Assembly (NCBI GenBank): GCA_030704615.1
Contig: CM060731.1
Span: 34,410,001-34,474,000 of the forward strand
DNA: 64,000 bases
Reading direction: 5' to 3'
DNA from: Takakia lepidozioides
Taxonomy: Eukaryota > Streptophyta > Takakiopsida > Takakiales > Takakiaceae
A program made the translations under genes and the position numbers. The notes under the pieces are model-generated. The model worked only from the letters and a program-made list of their open reading frames with translations, was not told the origin of the DNA and made no database searches. Of this stretch, positions 1-11,640 are shown one piece after another (position 1 is the first letter of the stretch; each line of letters begins with the position of its first letter).

Positions 1-1
1 G

Positions 2-460
2 AACCATCTAGAGGACAGGGTGCAGTCTCTGTGGCCTGCAACCCAGCTCTTCAATTTTATCCTCAACTGCGCAGCTGCCAACGAAGAGGCCCTCTTCTAC
101 GGGCATTGTGGGTACCTGGTACTGCTGGATCCAGAAGCCCGGGATGCTAAATCCGCCGTGCACATCGACCAGATGGAAACTCTAGGTAATGACTTCTGCA
201 TCGAGGGAAAATCAGCAGTTGAGGTCTACATGGAGCATGGATTGGCAAACCACTACGCTTGCCTGGTTCACAATCTCTCTGCGATGAAGGAACCTGGCCG
301 TGAGTTGGCCGTGGTGCCAACACCCTCCCTTAGACAACTACTCCTAGATGGCTTGTCAATCAAGCAGCTGCTCTTCAATCCTTCACGGACTTGTTCTATG
401 CAGCTCAACCGCATGTTGTTAAGAATAACCGGCAACGAGTTTCAAGCTTCAACGTTATAG
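2..460 (+). CDS. Unrecognised open frame running off the left edge
   Basis: An uninterrupted frame enters from the left edge and stops at 460, giving about 152 residues without a clear initiating ATG at the start. Composition is ordinary and protein-like, with a run around PATQLFNFILNCAAANEEAL and no membrane segment or low-complexity tract. I do not recognise a family. It could be the last exon of a gene lying to the left, part of a degenerate transposon, or a chance open frame. No recognisable exon follows it on this strand before 4 kb. Confidence 0.3.
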   Translation, partial: NHLEDRVQSLWPATQLFNFILNCAAANEEALFYGHCGYLVLLDPEARDAKSAVHIDQMETLGNDFCIEGKSAVEVYMEHGLANHYACLVHNLSAMKEPGRELAVVPTPSLRQLLLDGLSIKQLLFNPSRTCSMQLNRMLLRITGNEFQASTL

Positions 461-3400
461 CATGCTCAGATGAAAGCGTCTCCTTACAGCAACTCACTAA
501 GTACTTGTTCTTATCCAGGAAAGCCCGGGTCAGATCATATATCTAGTGCAAATCTCATCAATGTGGACTTTTAGTGCACTTGAGAAAACACTGCACGTTG
601 TAGCTGCTTGCCTAATGATGCATGTACAGTGCATACATGTCGGATTCACATGTACATATACATTTGAACTTCTAAAAAACAGAAGTTCTAGGCACTGTAA
701 AGTCTCTGTTAAGTCTAAATTTGAGCTGATCAATAGAAGAAGTCATCCACATTTAATTGTTCCCGTAAATCTGCCTGCATTTGGAGATGTATGAATTCAT
801 GACCACATCACTTGGTGCTGGCTTTTGCAACTGATCTCGAGTGACCTGAATGTTGGGGTTATTCCTCAATCAATGCACAGGATTCATGTGCTCAGGAGCT
901 GCCTTAACAGCGAGCAGACTTCCTTTGAAACTTCCCGAATTATGTTTGACATCTGCACCTCCACTGAGCATGGAGTATGTGATTGACTACAGGTATGAAT
1001 TCCTTTCAGATTTGTAGTACTTATTGAGTCTTCCAGTGTAGCACTAGTGCAAGCACTTCACTTGGCCAATTTGCAAAGGATAACTGGCATGTGCCGGGCC
1101 TGCCTCCAAAGTGAGGGACGCGTTTTCTAAGTTACGTTCGGGGCCGGGCTTGCATCTTGAATTCCTAAGTGTTTCACAACGATTCATGATTGAGTTTTGA
1201 AGTAAAACTCTACCAGGCGGGGTCCCCCATATATACACACACAGTAAGTTGAGGATCGACCACGTGTGCACCTGCACTTTTGGAGTGACCGTCGTCAATG
1301 GAAGCAGCCGAAAAGATCTGACTCAGTTGTCTGGCCACAGTATTTAGTATATAAGCTAATCGAGTAGACCTTCTCCTCACAATTTACAGTCAACGAGGCG
1401 ACCCCTCTAGAGGTCAATTCGGGGGGCATTTCCTTGTTGGATTGGGCAACTGGGGACTTCCCAAGACTCTCTGCGGCACAGACAATGGCCGACCCTACAT
1501 AGACCTGTACATACGAAGTCGTATAGAAGTCAAGATTTATGTGAGATCTCATCCTGTACACTCCTGTTGCAACTTCAGGTGGAATGCAAGATGTAGAGGC
1601 TGTGCACGTCCGGATTTCTTGCATGCGCAATTCTAGCTGCTGCGGTTTCGGATCAATATTGAAGGGGGCAGTGGCAATATTCATGTAACCGTTTTACCTA
1701 GGTACTAAGAATTAAAATTGCAGACGACACCTGGAAAAGCCATTACTGTGCATGATATGTATGTGAATCTATCTTCAAAACAGCTACAAAATAGTTGATG
1801 ATCACTGTGTTGAACCTTATGTTAGTTCTTAGTGACTGAAGGCCCAATTGATGATCTACATAATTCAGTCTGCTCCTAAGAATCCATGAGTAGTTTGGTG
1901 ATTGTTTTTAAAAGCAGTGCATACATGTAGTCGACCTCCACCTTACTTGCCCTTTCTAGACCCGAGCAGAGTCGGAGAAAGGCAGGGTTCGATCAAAAGA
2001 AGGCTCAATCATGCAATTAACGTTGGATGCGGGAAAGAATAGTGCAGTTCTGTACACAAAACATCTCGGACACTGAACCAGACCGCTTGGCTCTCTGAGG
2101 GCACTGCACAATCTTTCCTCTGCACTCGTTCGCATTACTCATCTTTAAGTAGTAAGTACAATCAATAACCTGCCCTTTCTGCAATGGACCCTAAGCCAGA
2201 GGCGGAAGGAGGTGCGACACCGACCTGAGCTTGGGCAAGGTTGCCTCCCACCTCAGAGATGGAATTGGATGCATGCAGGCTTGCTATTGAGTTCAAAACA
2301 GATATTTATCAACAAGCTTCAGGAACTAATTTAATTTAAGATTCAGCTTGAATCCAAAGCGATTCACTTGAACAACGGAGTTTAGACAATTTAAGTACAG
2401 GTCTTCTGTCCAAATATCATGTTGAATCAAATCACTAAATAAGAAACCACCACAGTCTAGGGTAGCTCGAGGTCGGTAGTGCTCAGTTTTCCTGGAATCC
2501 CGAGAAGCAGGAATGTTACAACAGGTGAGGTTATGCAAGAGAACAAGATCTGGTAGCCGCAAACGGGTAATTGCAGACGAAAGACACAACTTGATCACGT
2601 CCACCGTGGTGGCTACGGCCAGGAGGCCGAGAGGTGTTCAGAGGTCAACATTCCACTTTCCTTCTGGATGAATGCCCTTGCCGTTGAGAGAAAGGGATTT
2701 CTCCAAGGAGCACTTGGGCCCCTTTAGAAAGCCCAGCACTTTCCATCAAGCTTGCAAGAGTTTTTGGACATCATTTGTAGTGCCAAAATGGTGGGGGTGG
2801 TTCTCTGGTATCTGCCATAAAAACCTTCGCAGTCCTCTAAAGCTAACATGGGGATGTCCAATTTTTCAGGTGAAAAATTCACCCTTGGGGAGACGAAGAT
2901 GAAAGAGAGAGCCTAGAAATTTGAGCAGGTTTGGGCCCCTGGATGTGGGGTTATGTGGCCGGAGAACGAAAGGTGAAGGGTAGAGCTAAGTTAGTGGCAC
3001 CATCGACTGGTGTTGGGTCCTCGTCGAATGGATCAAGGATCCACGTATCTTCAATCATGTTATCTGGCCCAATCATCAATCCAAGGCGATCCGACACCGG
3101 GCCTGGTGATGGGTCGACGGCCGTGCACGGGTTTCCCCGCCATACAGTAAGGCGGGTGATGACTCTGTTCCATTCTTCATTGAAACCAGAGACACAGGTT
3201 CTGCTCACATGCTGAGTAATCAGAGTTGCCTGCCTGACAGTCCCCTTCATGTTGACATTAATGACTGTCATCATCATGGCCACATGCAAACTAGTGTAAA
3301 GAGCTCAGTTCAAAATCCTTACAAATTTAAACAACTCTTAAGTTAGTAGGTAGTATTGTGTCTACTTACAACGTTGTTGCTAAGCTTACAGAAAGGTGTT

Positions 3401-3710
3401 CATGATTGTGAAAAGTGCTTCATCATATGCAATACTCTGCAGTATGCATAAGATATCATTTTAACTTCTACAGGGAGGCAGGCGCCTGTGAATCCAGAGC
3501 ACCCCTCTGATGTCGCTGGAAGACGACGTGATCAGATCCAGCATGCCCTCCTCAACATCTCCTTCAAAAAATCAGATTCGGATCCGGATTCGGATTCCGA
3601 CCTCTCTAGAAGAACTTGGATTGTTTCACACTCGAGCCCATGCTGATTCCCTCATTCGCATTGCAGAACCCACACTGGCCTTCAGTAATCAAGTTGTAAC
3701 TTAGCCGATT
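461..3710. other. Gene-poor stretch, no supported gene
   Basis: Short open frames occur on both strands (for example 2931-3289 is open in both directions) but none shows a recognisable domain or a splice-consistent continuation. A short GATTCGGATCC-type direct repeat lies at about 3575-3600. Nothing else can be supported. Confidence 0.5.
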
Positions 3711-3755
3711 AGGGGCTCTCAGTTTTAAATACTAAGGTCTTCAATGCGCATGCGG
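3711..3755 (+). repeat. Lone terminus related to the large MULE inverted repeat
   Basis: The segment reads GGCTCTCAGTTTTAAATACT and then GGTCTTCAATGCGCA. This matches the end of the large MULE (GCCTCTCATTTTAAGATAAT, then GGTCTTCAATGGGCA) with a few mismatches and one indel. No matching partner end was seen nearby, so it looks like the left end of an older, partly lost relative of the element that starts at 4203. Confidence 0.45.
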
Positions 3756-3944
3756 GCCCTTCCAGGAGGGGCCGTGGGGTCACCCCAAGTCAAAGGCCGC
3801 CAGATCCGCTGTGTAACTTAAACCGTCCAATCCACTGGACGGTCTGTGACGCAGGTCAGTGGGGCGCCTGTCCGCCGGGTCCACTCCCGACGTTTGGTGC
3901 GGAATTATGAGTTCATAAAACATTTCTTTAACCTATAACTTAAT

Positions 3945-4013
3945 TAAAACTCACCACTCCCACCAGGATTTGAGCACCAGATGTCATCATAACCATCCAA
4001 GACCTAGCTACCA
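3945..4013 (-). repeat. tRNA-derived SINE head, reversed
   Basis: Read on the minus strand the segment gives an A-box-like GTGGTAGCTAGGTCTTGGAT and, about 30 bp later, a B-box-like GGTGCTCAAATCC. This is the internal Pol III promoter layout of tRNA-derived SINEs. The body and tail are not obvious, and it could also be a degenerate tRNA pseudogene. Confidence 0.4.
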
Positions 4014-4193
4014 CTTTTTTTAAAAGTCTTTTGCACTTTTACCGTCCTTGGACAACCGTTTAAGCGATAATTAATTCAAAATGAAAGTGCCTAATGCGTT
4101 TTGGGAATTTTTCAGATTTTGGCCTAATTGTTCGGAAACTATGGGACCAAAGTGCCTAATGCCCAAAAATTCCACCAAAAAACTTGCAAGCCT

Positions 4194-4202
4194 CTTCTCA
4201 TG
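4194..4202. repeat. Left 9-bp target-site duplication
   Basis: CTTCTCATG directly abuts the left end of the MULE. The identical nonamer abuts the right end at 16570-16578. Nine base pairs is the usual duplication length for Mutator-like elements. Confidence 0.93.
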
Positions 4203-4538
4203 GCCACTCATTTTAAGATAATAGGGTCTTCAATGGGCACGAGCGATGTGGCCGATGGGCCCCGCGCACTAACGCCTGGCTCCCAGCACCCCGCTCGCCA
4301 CTGCGCGCGGTCGCCCAGCCGCGGGCGCGGCTTCAGCAACCGCGCCCGCGCCCCCGTCCGCCGCGTGGCCAGTCCCTCGCCCATGAGTCCGCTGCCCTCC
4401 TGTCTGCCAGTCTGCTGCCCAGCAATCTGCCAGTCCGCCAGTCCACTGGCCAGTCCCCTGCCATCCAGTCCGCTGACGGCGCAAGATCGCCACCGTCCAT
4501 TTCCATAACCCATCCGAGCCCTCCATTTTTAGGGCTGC
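4203..4538 (+). repeat. Left terminal inverted repeat of the MULE
   Basis: Its outer 30 bp and its inner part (about 4380-4538, ending ...TTTTTAGGGCTGC) pair with the right terminus at 16299-16569. Between about 4232 and 4380 lies a very GC-rich block (GCGCGGTCGCC...CCGCGGGCGCGG) that has no counterpart on the right. The shared part is dominated by CAGTCYGCTG-like units. Confidence 0.88.
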
Positions 4539-4847
4539 AATTCAAACCTGCATCCCTGCCGCCTGCCACTTGCCAGCAGCCGCGAACGTGCGCACTGTTC
4601 TCCTGGCACGTTGTCGATCGTGTCCTGTACTGCGGCGCGTTTCTTGCATGTTCAGAAGCGTGTCCTTTGTACTGTATAGGGCATGGACATGGAAGCAAAA
4701 CCCGTTGGTTGATATACTGATCACGGGAAGCCCGCTTATACGGCCTCTTCGACAATGTTTGCAAACAGCAAAACCAGGACCCTTCAACAGGAAAGATCTC
4801 CATTGGAAGAGTGAGACGCAATATGGGTTTATGGGTGTGCGACTGAA

Positions 4848-7800
4848 TGTTGAAAAGGCCTGCATACCTGGGATAGAGTTGGTGACTTCGTCCTGGGAGA
4901 GGAGAGTTTGGAGGACTACCCCACTCAGTTTTGGGTGAATGTCCATTCTAAAGTGGAACCCGGCTTGCGAAAAGCACCCAGAGCCAACACATTTCTGTCC
5001 AGTATTATGTGTGCACCATCCTCAGTCCTTTTGACGTTTCATTACATGTCTGTTGCCATTTTTTGTTTCACGAGTTCTCTGATTTTATGCTTCCTCAAGT
5101 CGTTGGATATCGATTTTAAAATTTTCTGTCCAGGTATCAATGCTGCTACGGTCCTGATGACAAGCGCACCAACAAGGCAATAGTGGAGGATCCAAAACAG
5201 AAGCGTGGATGACCTCTTGTGGGTGCTGGAACATCTTGCCCTCATAAAGGCCCAAGGAGAAAGAAGTCGGTAGTGGAAAGTCTTACAAACGTGGTTGCCA
5301 ATGCTGTTTCAAGGTCCAGCAATGCTATCTCGCCCCTGACATCTGTGTTCTCACGTACCACAACAACATGGAGCATACAGATGCGCAAGGGAAACCCTCG
5401 CATGGGAAGTCCGCAGAGTTCAGGAACACCCGCCACGCCTATGCACCACACATTAGCGAGGAATTGAAAGCCTGGGTCGTCGAGTGTTTGTGCCGAGGCC
5501 TGTCGGTCGCCCAAATCATGATGGAGCATAAAGAGCACGTGATGAACAACACCGGCTTGGGCGATGCATGGACCCGCGATGATTTCTTGTTGGAGCAAGA
5601 TGTTCGCAACCTTGCCGAGAAACGTGGTGGCAAACCTTCAAAAAGCACGCCGATGATGCAGAGAATATGCGCATGTGGAGAGACCAGAATCCTGCGTCCA
5701 TTTTGTTCTATCAAGAGGAGAAATTAGAGCCAACATTCGAGCATTTTGATGGAGATTTGACATTCACTATTGGCATACAGACTCCGTGGCAGAAACGATG
5801 AATGCTGGAACTAGGACATGACCGTATCGTTGCATGTGATGCAACATTTGGGACAAATCATGACAAGGTACTATTCGAACGATTCCATGGACTTGTACGA
5901 GCATGATAGCATAATACCATGCACATTCACATAAAATTTGATGTGCTGACCCTTTTGTATGTTTCATGTGTACATTGCGGAAGACCGAGGGGCAGACCCA
6001 TTGTGAACCGCTGCAGACCTCATCACTCTTATGAAGTCTTCTCGTGCAGAACTGAGCGGAATTTGCATGCTCTTACCATCTTACATTGTGCATTCCAACA
6101 GTTCCCATTGTACACGTTGATGGTCTTCGACGAGTGGTTGAACGGTATACCAGTTGTCTATATCCTATCCGCGAGGAATCGGACAAGAGACCTGGTTCCG
6201 TGGATGATAGCCTTGCGCGATTCACTCCTCGCAGATTTGCCGAGCTGGCGCCCAATGCCTTCATTGTGGACGATGCGAAGCAAAAATCAAACGCTATTCG
6301 GTAAGTCTATTGTCCATTGTTTCCACTGCAACAATCCAACATCCACTGGCAGACTCCTGTGGCGAAACCCGATGTGGCGAAACGCTGGGCAAATCCACTG
6401 GTAGTCCGCTGTCAAGTCCGCTCATCAGTCCCCTGGCAAGTCCGCTCGGCAGTCCGCTGTGGCAGTCCAATGGGGCAGTCCGCTGATGCAGTCCACTGCC
6501 CTAGTCCTAGCTAGGGGAAGTCCAATGGGGAAGTCCACTGGGTAGTCCAATGGGGTTATTCCAGCACATCAACGTCATGGCATTGTACTGTCCACTGGGC
6601 GAGTCCAGTGGCTCTGCCCACTGATACAGGTCGCTATTACAATCCACTCCGGCAGTCCACCATTGCAGTCCGATCCCAAGACTCTAATTGTTTTTGAAGG
6701 AGTACTCATTTTCCTCTGCCTTTGGCATGTCCGCAAGGCATGGGTGAAGCAATCATGCAAGAAAACGAAGGATCCGGTGACCGCTGTAAACTTGTTGAAG
6801 GATATGGGAGACCTCATGTACTGTAGAGGGGGACCACGCAACGAGAAAAGAGCGCTTCGGTGGGTTGTAAGGAGAATCCGTCGTATGAGGTCAAAATACC
6901 CGAAATGACATGAATTTCTTGACTATATCGAACAGTACTGGAAGCCCAAAATAGCAATGTGGTGTATAGCAACCCGCCATGACCCTCATGCGAGCCAAGA
7001 CACAAACGCAAGCATTGAGGCATACCATGGAAATCTGAAGGCAAGACTTGCTATGGGGAAAGGCAAGATGAGTGGTCGTAGAGTGGACTGGCTTATATGG
7101 GAACTCACTGGCCGTGTGCTAACACACTACTGGTACGCAATCCATTTGAAGACCACGGGTTCATAAGAATGACAAACACGAAAAGTACATATCCAGTTCT
7201 ATACTTAGCGGCACGAGACATTCCTGCTGAGAGTGTTACCCTTGGGTCCTGGTTAACCAGCCTACGTTCTCAGCAGCAACCACCCCGGCCACAAACATAC
7301 ATTGTTTACAATCCTGATTGCGATTGGGGTTGTTGCACATGCCCATGGGCATGAAGGGAAACTTATGCAAGCATCAGGTCCGTGTCCTGAAGATGCTTCA
7401 CCCTGACCTGCAGGATGGCCTCCTTGTGCGCGCTTGTGGCACGGCGCTGGGAACCATTCATGGAGGATTACCTAACTTGCTCTTGGGCAATGGTGCCAGC
7501 GGCAACGACAAATCCAATCAATTCATGGAAAGACATCCTCCGGACGAAGACTTCCCTACGACGAGGCACCTCTGGAGGTCTCAGCCTCATTGGAACAAGA
7601 ATTCACGGACATACTTCGCATTGTAGGTGATGACAAATACCTGGAGGCACATGCCCGATCTGCTCTTCATATGTGCAAGGGCAGCTCGTTGATATCCTGG
7701 CGAAAAGTGCGGCTAGAATGTGTTTCACCCTGCCAGCGGCAGAAGGCTTTCCGTCCTCTGAACGACACAACAACACATGTCTCTGAAGGGAGACGAGATT

Positions 7801-7945
7801 TCGTGGAGGCCTGGAAAACCCGGCCTAGGGTTTTGCAGAGAACCAGCAAGAGGGTGTTTGCACTTGCACCCGCAGCACATATATACTCGAAAATTCGCAA
7901 GGTTTCAGGTCATGTAGATGTCACAAAGAAGACAATATAAGTCTG
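4848..7945 (+). pseudogene. MULE transposase (mudrA-like), DDE plus SWIM, broken
   Basis: Conserved blocks appear in order. There is an N-terminal segment with WDRVGDFVLGEESLEDYPTQ (about 4869-4930). A zinc-binding region GCQCCF...YHNNMEH follows (about 5290-5380). The catalytic core starts with ACDATFGTNHDK (Asp codon 5838). After an intron (5868-6101) come FPLYTLMVFDEWLNGIP and NAFIVDD (Asp 6269). After a second, repeat-filled intron (6301-6668) come LCLWHVRKAW and the Glu of NASIEAYHG (7017). A SWIM finger (CTC...LCKHQ, about 7336-7375) ends the core. Introns have good donors and acceptors (CAAG|GTACTA, TCG|GTAAGT, TTGCAG). Frameshifts near 6250, 7140 and 7350, and in-frame TGA stops near 5800 and 6906, break the frame. 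The DDE triad itself is intact. Role: transposition of the surrounding element. Confidence 0.85.
6301..6668 (+). repeat. Transposase intron made of CAGTCC-type words
   Basis: The interval starts with a canonical donor GTAAGT and ends TTGCAG, and is consistent with an intron of the transposase gene. Its body is a string of variants such as GGCAGTCCGCTG, GGCAAGTCCGCT and GGGGAAGTCCACTGG, spaced about 12-18 bp apart. The same word family forms the terminal inverted repeats. Confidence 0.75.
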
Positions 7946-8160
7946 TAATGCCTCGAAAAGAGACAAGGTTTCATATCGTGTAGGTGTCACGAAGAAGACA
8001 ATATAAGTCTGCAATTCCTCGAAAAGAGACAAGGTTTCACGTCGTGTAGGTGTCACGAAGAAGACAATATAAGTCTGCAATTCCTCGAAAAGAGACAAGG
8101 TTTCACGTCGTGTAGGTGTCACGAAGAAGACAATATAAGTCTGCAATTCCTCTGGTGGCA
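7901..8160 (+). repeat. 66-bp tandem repeat, about four copies
   Basis: Nearly identical units contain GTGTAGGTGTCACGAAGAAG and AATATAAGTCTG. They recur every 66 bp (for example GGTTTCA at 7967 and 8033), just downstream of the transposase reading frame. Because 66 is a multiple of three, the minus strand stays open across the array, but there is no reason to regard it as coding. It may lie in the 3' UTR or terminator of the transposase gene. Confidence 0.85.
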
Positions 8161-8782
8161 TTGTCCCTTTCTGAAATACAAGTCCGCAATGGACTAATGC
8201 ACAGTCTCCCAACGGACTCCTCCAGTCTCCCAACTGACTCCTACATAGTCTCTCAAGCATAGTCTCCCAACGGACTCACGCACAGTCTCCCAACAGAGTC
8301 ACAGTCAACAGACTACGAGCGCCAGTAAACCAGTCTGCTGCCCACTCCAAAAGTCTGCTCACCACACTTCCACCTCATCACTGCAACTCTTCCAGCAGAC
8401 TGCTGGACAGACTAAGTCTCAAGCAGACTCATCCACAATAGCAGACTCAAAATGGACAGGCTCCAGTGGACTACCTCCCTAACGACTCATGCCAATCCAG
8501 CATCCCAGCGGACTCATGGACATGGTGCCTACCAGACTAGGTACCAGACCCACCCGTCCTAGCCTCGGTAGCGTACTGCTCGCACATTCAAGCTCAGCAG
8601 ACTCGGGTGCACAGTGCATGGAAAAATTGACACCATTGTGTCCATTGAGTTTAGTGACAACATTACAAAACATGCAAGCACCCACAGTACACAAAAGTGC
8701 TCATCACCACTGGAATAGTAAGCGAAAAGACTCGCATTTTTTTATTTCGGTACATAGACTTCACATGACAAGTACATCATAT
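8161..8782. repeat. Spacer between the convergent MULE genes, word repeats
   Basis: No coding sequence is seen. The stretch is composed of AGTCTCCCAACGGACTC, AGTCTGCT and CAGACT variants on both strands. It lies between the ends of the two convergent MULE genes. Confidence 0.65.
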
Positions 8783-9850
8783 TCATGAGAGTAGTTTCTC
8801 TACATTGTCCAACCCCCGCACGATATACTGGGCACACTGCATTCGCTGCCCAAATGCAAACTTGAAAGTAAACCAGTCCTTCGTGAAAGGTGTTCCTCTC
8901 TCTGGCTTTGCAGTCTTGGAGACATTTGCTCTGACTTTTACCCACTCATAAAACACTTGAATGAATGACATGACGTAAAAGCCACACTCCCAGCTGAATG
9001 GTTGCTGGGGCACATCAGGCGCGTGGAACTGAAATGCTTGGACAATCTCATGCCACTCTGGTGAGTCCATCGAGTACCCTAAGCACTCAGTATGAAGCTT
9101 CCGAATCCACCCTAGAACAAAGGGACATTTATGCGAGTCCCTGATAGAGTTCAGGTGAGTGTAACAACCTTTGCGGAGGTCGATGATACAAACACTCCAA
9201 TGCCCCCTGCAATGGTATCAAACAACATGGCGTCATTGCACAATCATGATGGGCAGACTCAACATACTGACACTCAGCAGACCAACCACTCAGCAGACTC
9301 AGCACTCAGCAGACTCAATCTTCAAACCCAGTCCACTGCACAAATACAGAGGTCAACTTAATCGCTCGGAGTCAAGACGACACTGCGAAACCAGACTATG
9401 ACTCAGGAGACAGTCTCAGCAGACTCGGAAGAGTTCTTACTCGTCCCCAATTGGCACCAAAATGAAATCGCACTCTTTCAAGTCCTTGCCCAGTCGTTCA
9501 GTGCTAAGGCAACCTTTCAAGACCTCCAGAAGGCTTTCACGTTGCCCCACCCCCAATGACTTCAACACCGTCCACGTCGACGTTGGAAGAACAACAATAG
9601 TGTTGGTGAACGCAGCCTTAACTGACTTCTCATAGAATCGACACCACAGCTCCAGGAGTCTATCTGTGCACTCCGACTCAACCTTCTGGAGCGCCTTTAT
9701 GTCATCCAGCGACAGTCCGCATTCAAACCGTGGGTCCCCTTCAAAAAACATCAGCATGGAATTACCCGCCTTCACGTGCAGAACATGTGCTTTGCCAAAC
9801 CGAGCACCCATCCTGCACAGAGCAGACCATCCTTCGGGAAGCCTCATGTA

Positions 9851-10037
9851 CTGAACAAACTGACGTCAACATGGTACCAAACACTCTACAGGCTGAACAA
9901 TTCATCAGACTGACAATATTAACCACAACAGACAATGATGTAACCAGCAGCAGACTGACCAGCGTGCAGACTGACCACAACAGAGCGCAAAACACTTAAC
10001 GACAAAGACAGACGAGGAGACTGAGCACAGTACTCAC
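9851..10037. repeat. Word-repeat intron of the protease gene
   Basis: It follows a good donor (CAG|GTGAGT on the minus strand at 10037) and is made of CAGACTGACCA-type units. No coding signal is seen. Confidence 0.55.
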
Positions 10038-10441
10038 CTGTGCTGCTCTAGGAAACGACCCACATCTTTGTCCATGTCCAAGGCCAGCTTGCGGTTCTTC
10101 TTCATAAAGACGTCAGACTTTTTCTTCGCCGGTCTCTTGGTACTCGGACCCTCCTCGACCTCCTCAGCATGGTCCCCGACAGTCCGCTTCTTGGCTTTGC
10201 CTCTCCCCTGGGAAGCAGGGACAGCTGTAGGCGGGCTGGATAGAGCAGACAAACGCAGCGCTGCCGCCCTACTTCGCAACAGAGGCGGGTCAGCAGGTTT
10301 GTTTACACTTGTTGGACCTGTCTTTGCAGCTTCGTGGGTCGCATGCGTAGAACTGACCCGCGCATCGGGAGGCGTGCTCACCCCCACACCTTTCTTGGTT
10401 GTCGATCCCATGTTTGCAGCATGGGCGGAAGATGTCATGTC

Positions 10442-11640
10442 CTAAAAAAGCAGTCTGCCGACAGAGGGACGAACATCCTGTGAGGATACCGAGCAAAATG
10501 ACGAATTAGCCCAATTTCACAATGTGCTAAAACATAAACAACAGTGCTGAAAGAAGAAATGGCACAACGTGCCTAAGGGGTGAGGGAGCAGACTCCATGT
10601 AATCCAGCGCTATACCAGACGGTGTCTGCGCCGCATGTGGTTCCTTGTCAGTGTGTCTGCCAGCATATTTAGTCTGTTGCTCAATGTGGGCAGTCTCCTC
10701 GGCCGCTGGTTCTTCGTCAGTCTTTTCGTCTGTGAACTGTGCAGTCTGCTGGCAACTCTGCGGTTCAGTCTCTTCCTCAATGTGGGCAATGTGCTCGATG
10801 GCAGGTTGGTCGTCAGTCCTTCCCTCTGTGAAGTGTGCAGTGTGCTGGTCAGGCCGTGCAGTCTGAACTATGCAGTCAGAGACGGGGAGCTGGATAAGAA
10901 TGCTTTACCGGTGACCTGATGACGTCGTCAGTGAATGTGCCTGGGGGAAAAGTGGACTTGGTCAAAACACTCATACTGGCAGATCCAAAAACATGTTGTT
11001 GGGAACTCAGCAGAAATTCGTCCACAAGGTCCCGGTGAGGCCAGTGCATCTGAGTCTGTTGCACAATCCAGAGAACAGACTGGCTGTTAGTCTCCTGGAT
11101 AGTCTGCTCGGCCATCTATTGAGTGGGTTCGCCAGTGTGCTGCACAGTCTGCTGAGGGGCAATCTGCTGGCTGGATTCGTCGGTCTGTTGCACGGTCTGC
11201 TGAGGGGCAATCTGCTGGCTGGATTCGTCGGTTTACTGCATAGTTTGCTGAGGGGAAATCTGCTGGCTGGATTCGTCGGTCTGATGCATGGTCTGCTGTA
11301 CAGTCTGCTGAGGGGCAGTCTGGTGGCCATGTTTGCTTGTCTGTTGCACAGTCAGCTGAGGGGCAGTCTGTTGGCCGGTCTGTCTCCGGTCTGCTGCAAA
11401 GTCTGCAAAATTCGCTACCCGCTCAGTACTGTTTGCACATACTGAGTATGTGTGTGCGGGGCGGTCTGTTGGGAGTGATCCGGCCTATTACCTGGGACGG
11501 TCTGGTGCACATGCTCGGTCTCCAGCACTTGGGCAGTCTGCCCACATGTGTCATAGGGAATACGTTGTTGGACATTCTTGTGGCCAGTCTGTTGGACAGT
11601 CTCCCGAATTCTTTGTAAAGCCAGGACAAGGTCCCTTGCA
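10442..11640. repeat. Long array of CAGTCTGCTGAGGGG-type units
   Basis: The array contains several closely similar 60-65-bp higher-order units around 11150-11370. These carry GTCTGCTGAGGGGCAATCTG and GGCTGGATTCGTCGGTCTG, embedded in looser CAGTCTGCTG words. The region is open in several frames because the unit length is a multiple of three, but its translation is pure repeat. It lies between protease exons on the minus strand. A short conserved-looking stretch (about 11670-11590, minus, ...QAAFNSFARGARDLVLALQR) at its right edge may be another exon. Confidence 0.7.

Noticed and set aside
2951-3289. 112-codon minus-strand frame
   Set aside because: The opposite strand is open over the same stretch and neither product is recognisable.
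4208-4821. Several overlapping frames in the left MULE terminus
   Set aside because: They translate GC-rich and CAGTCC repeats of the inverted repeat; similar shadows occur in the right terminus.
7910-8260. Minus-strand frame with 22-residue repeats (QTYIVFFVTPTRRE)
   Set aside because: Produced by the 66-bp tandem array; no domain and no gene context.
10993-11445. Long plus-strand frame of about 150 codons rich in Leu/Gly/Ser
   Set aside because: It is a translation of the CAGTCTGCTGAGGGG array; several other frames on both strands are equally open because the unit is a multiple of three.
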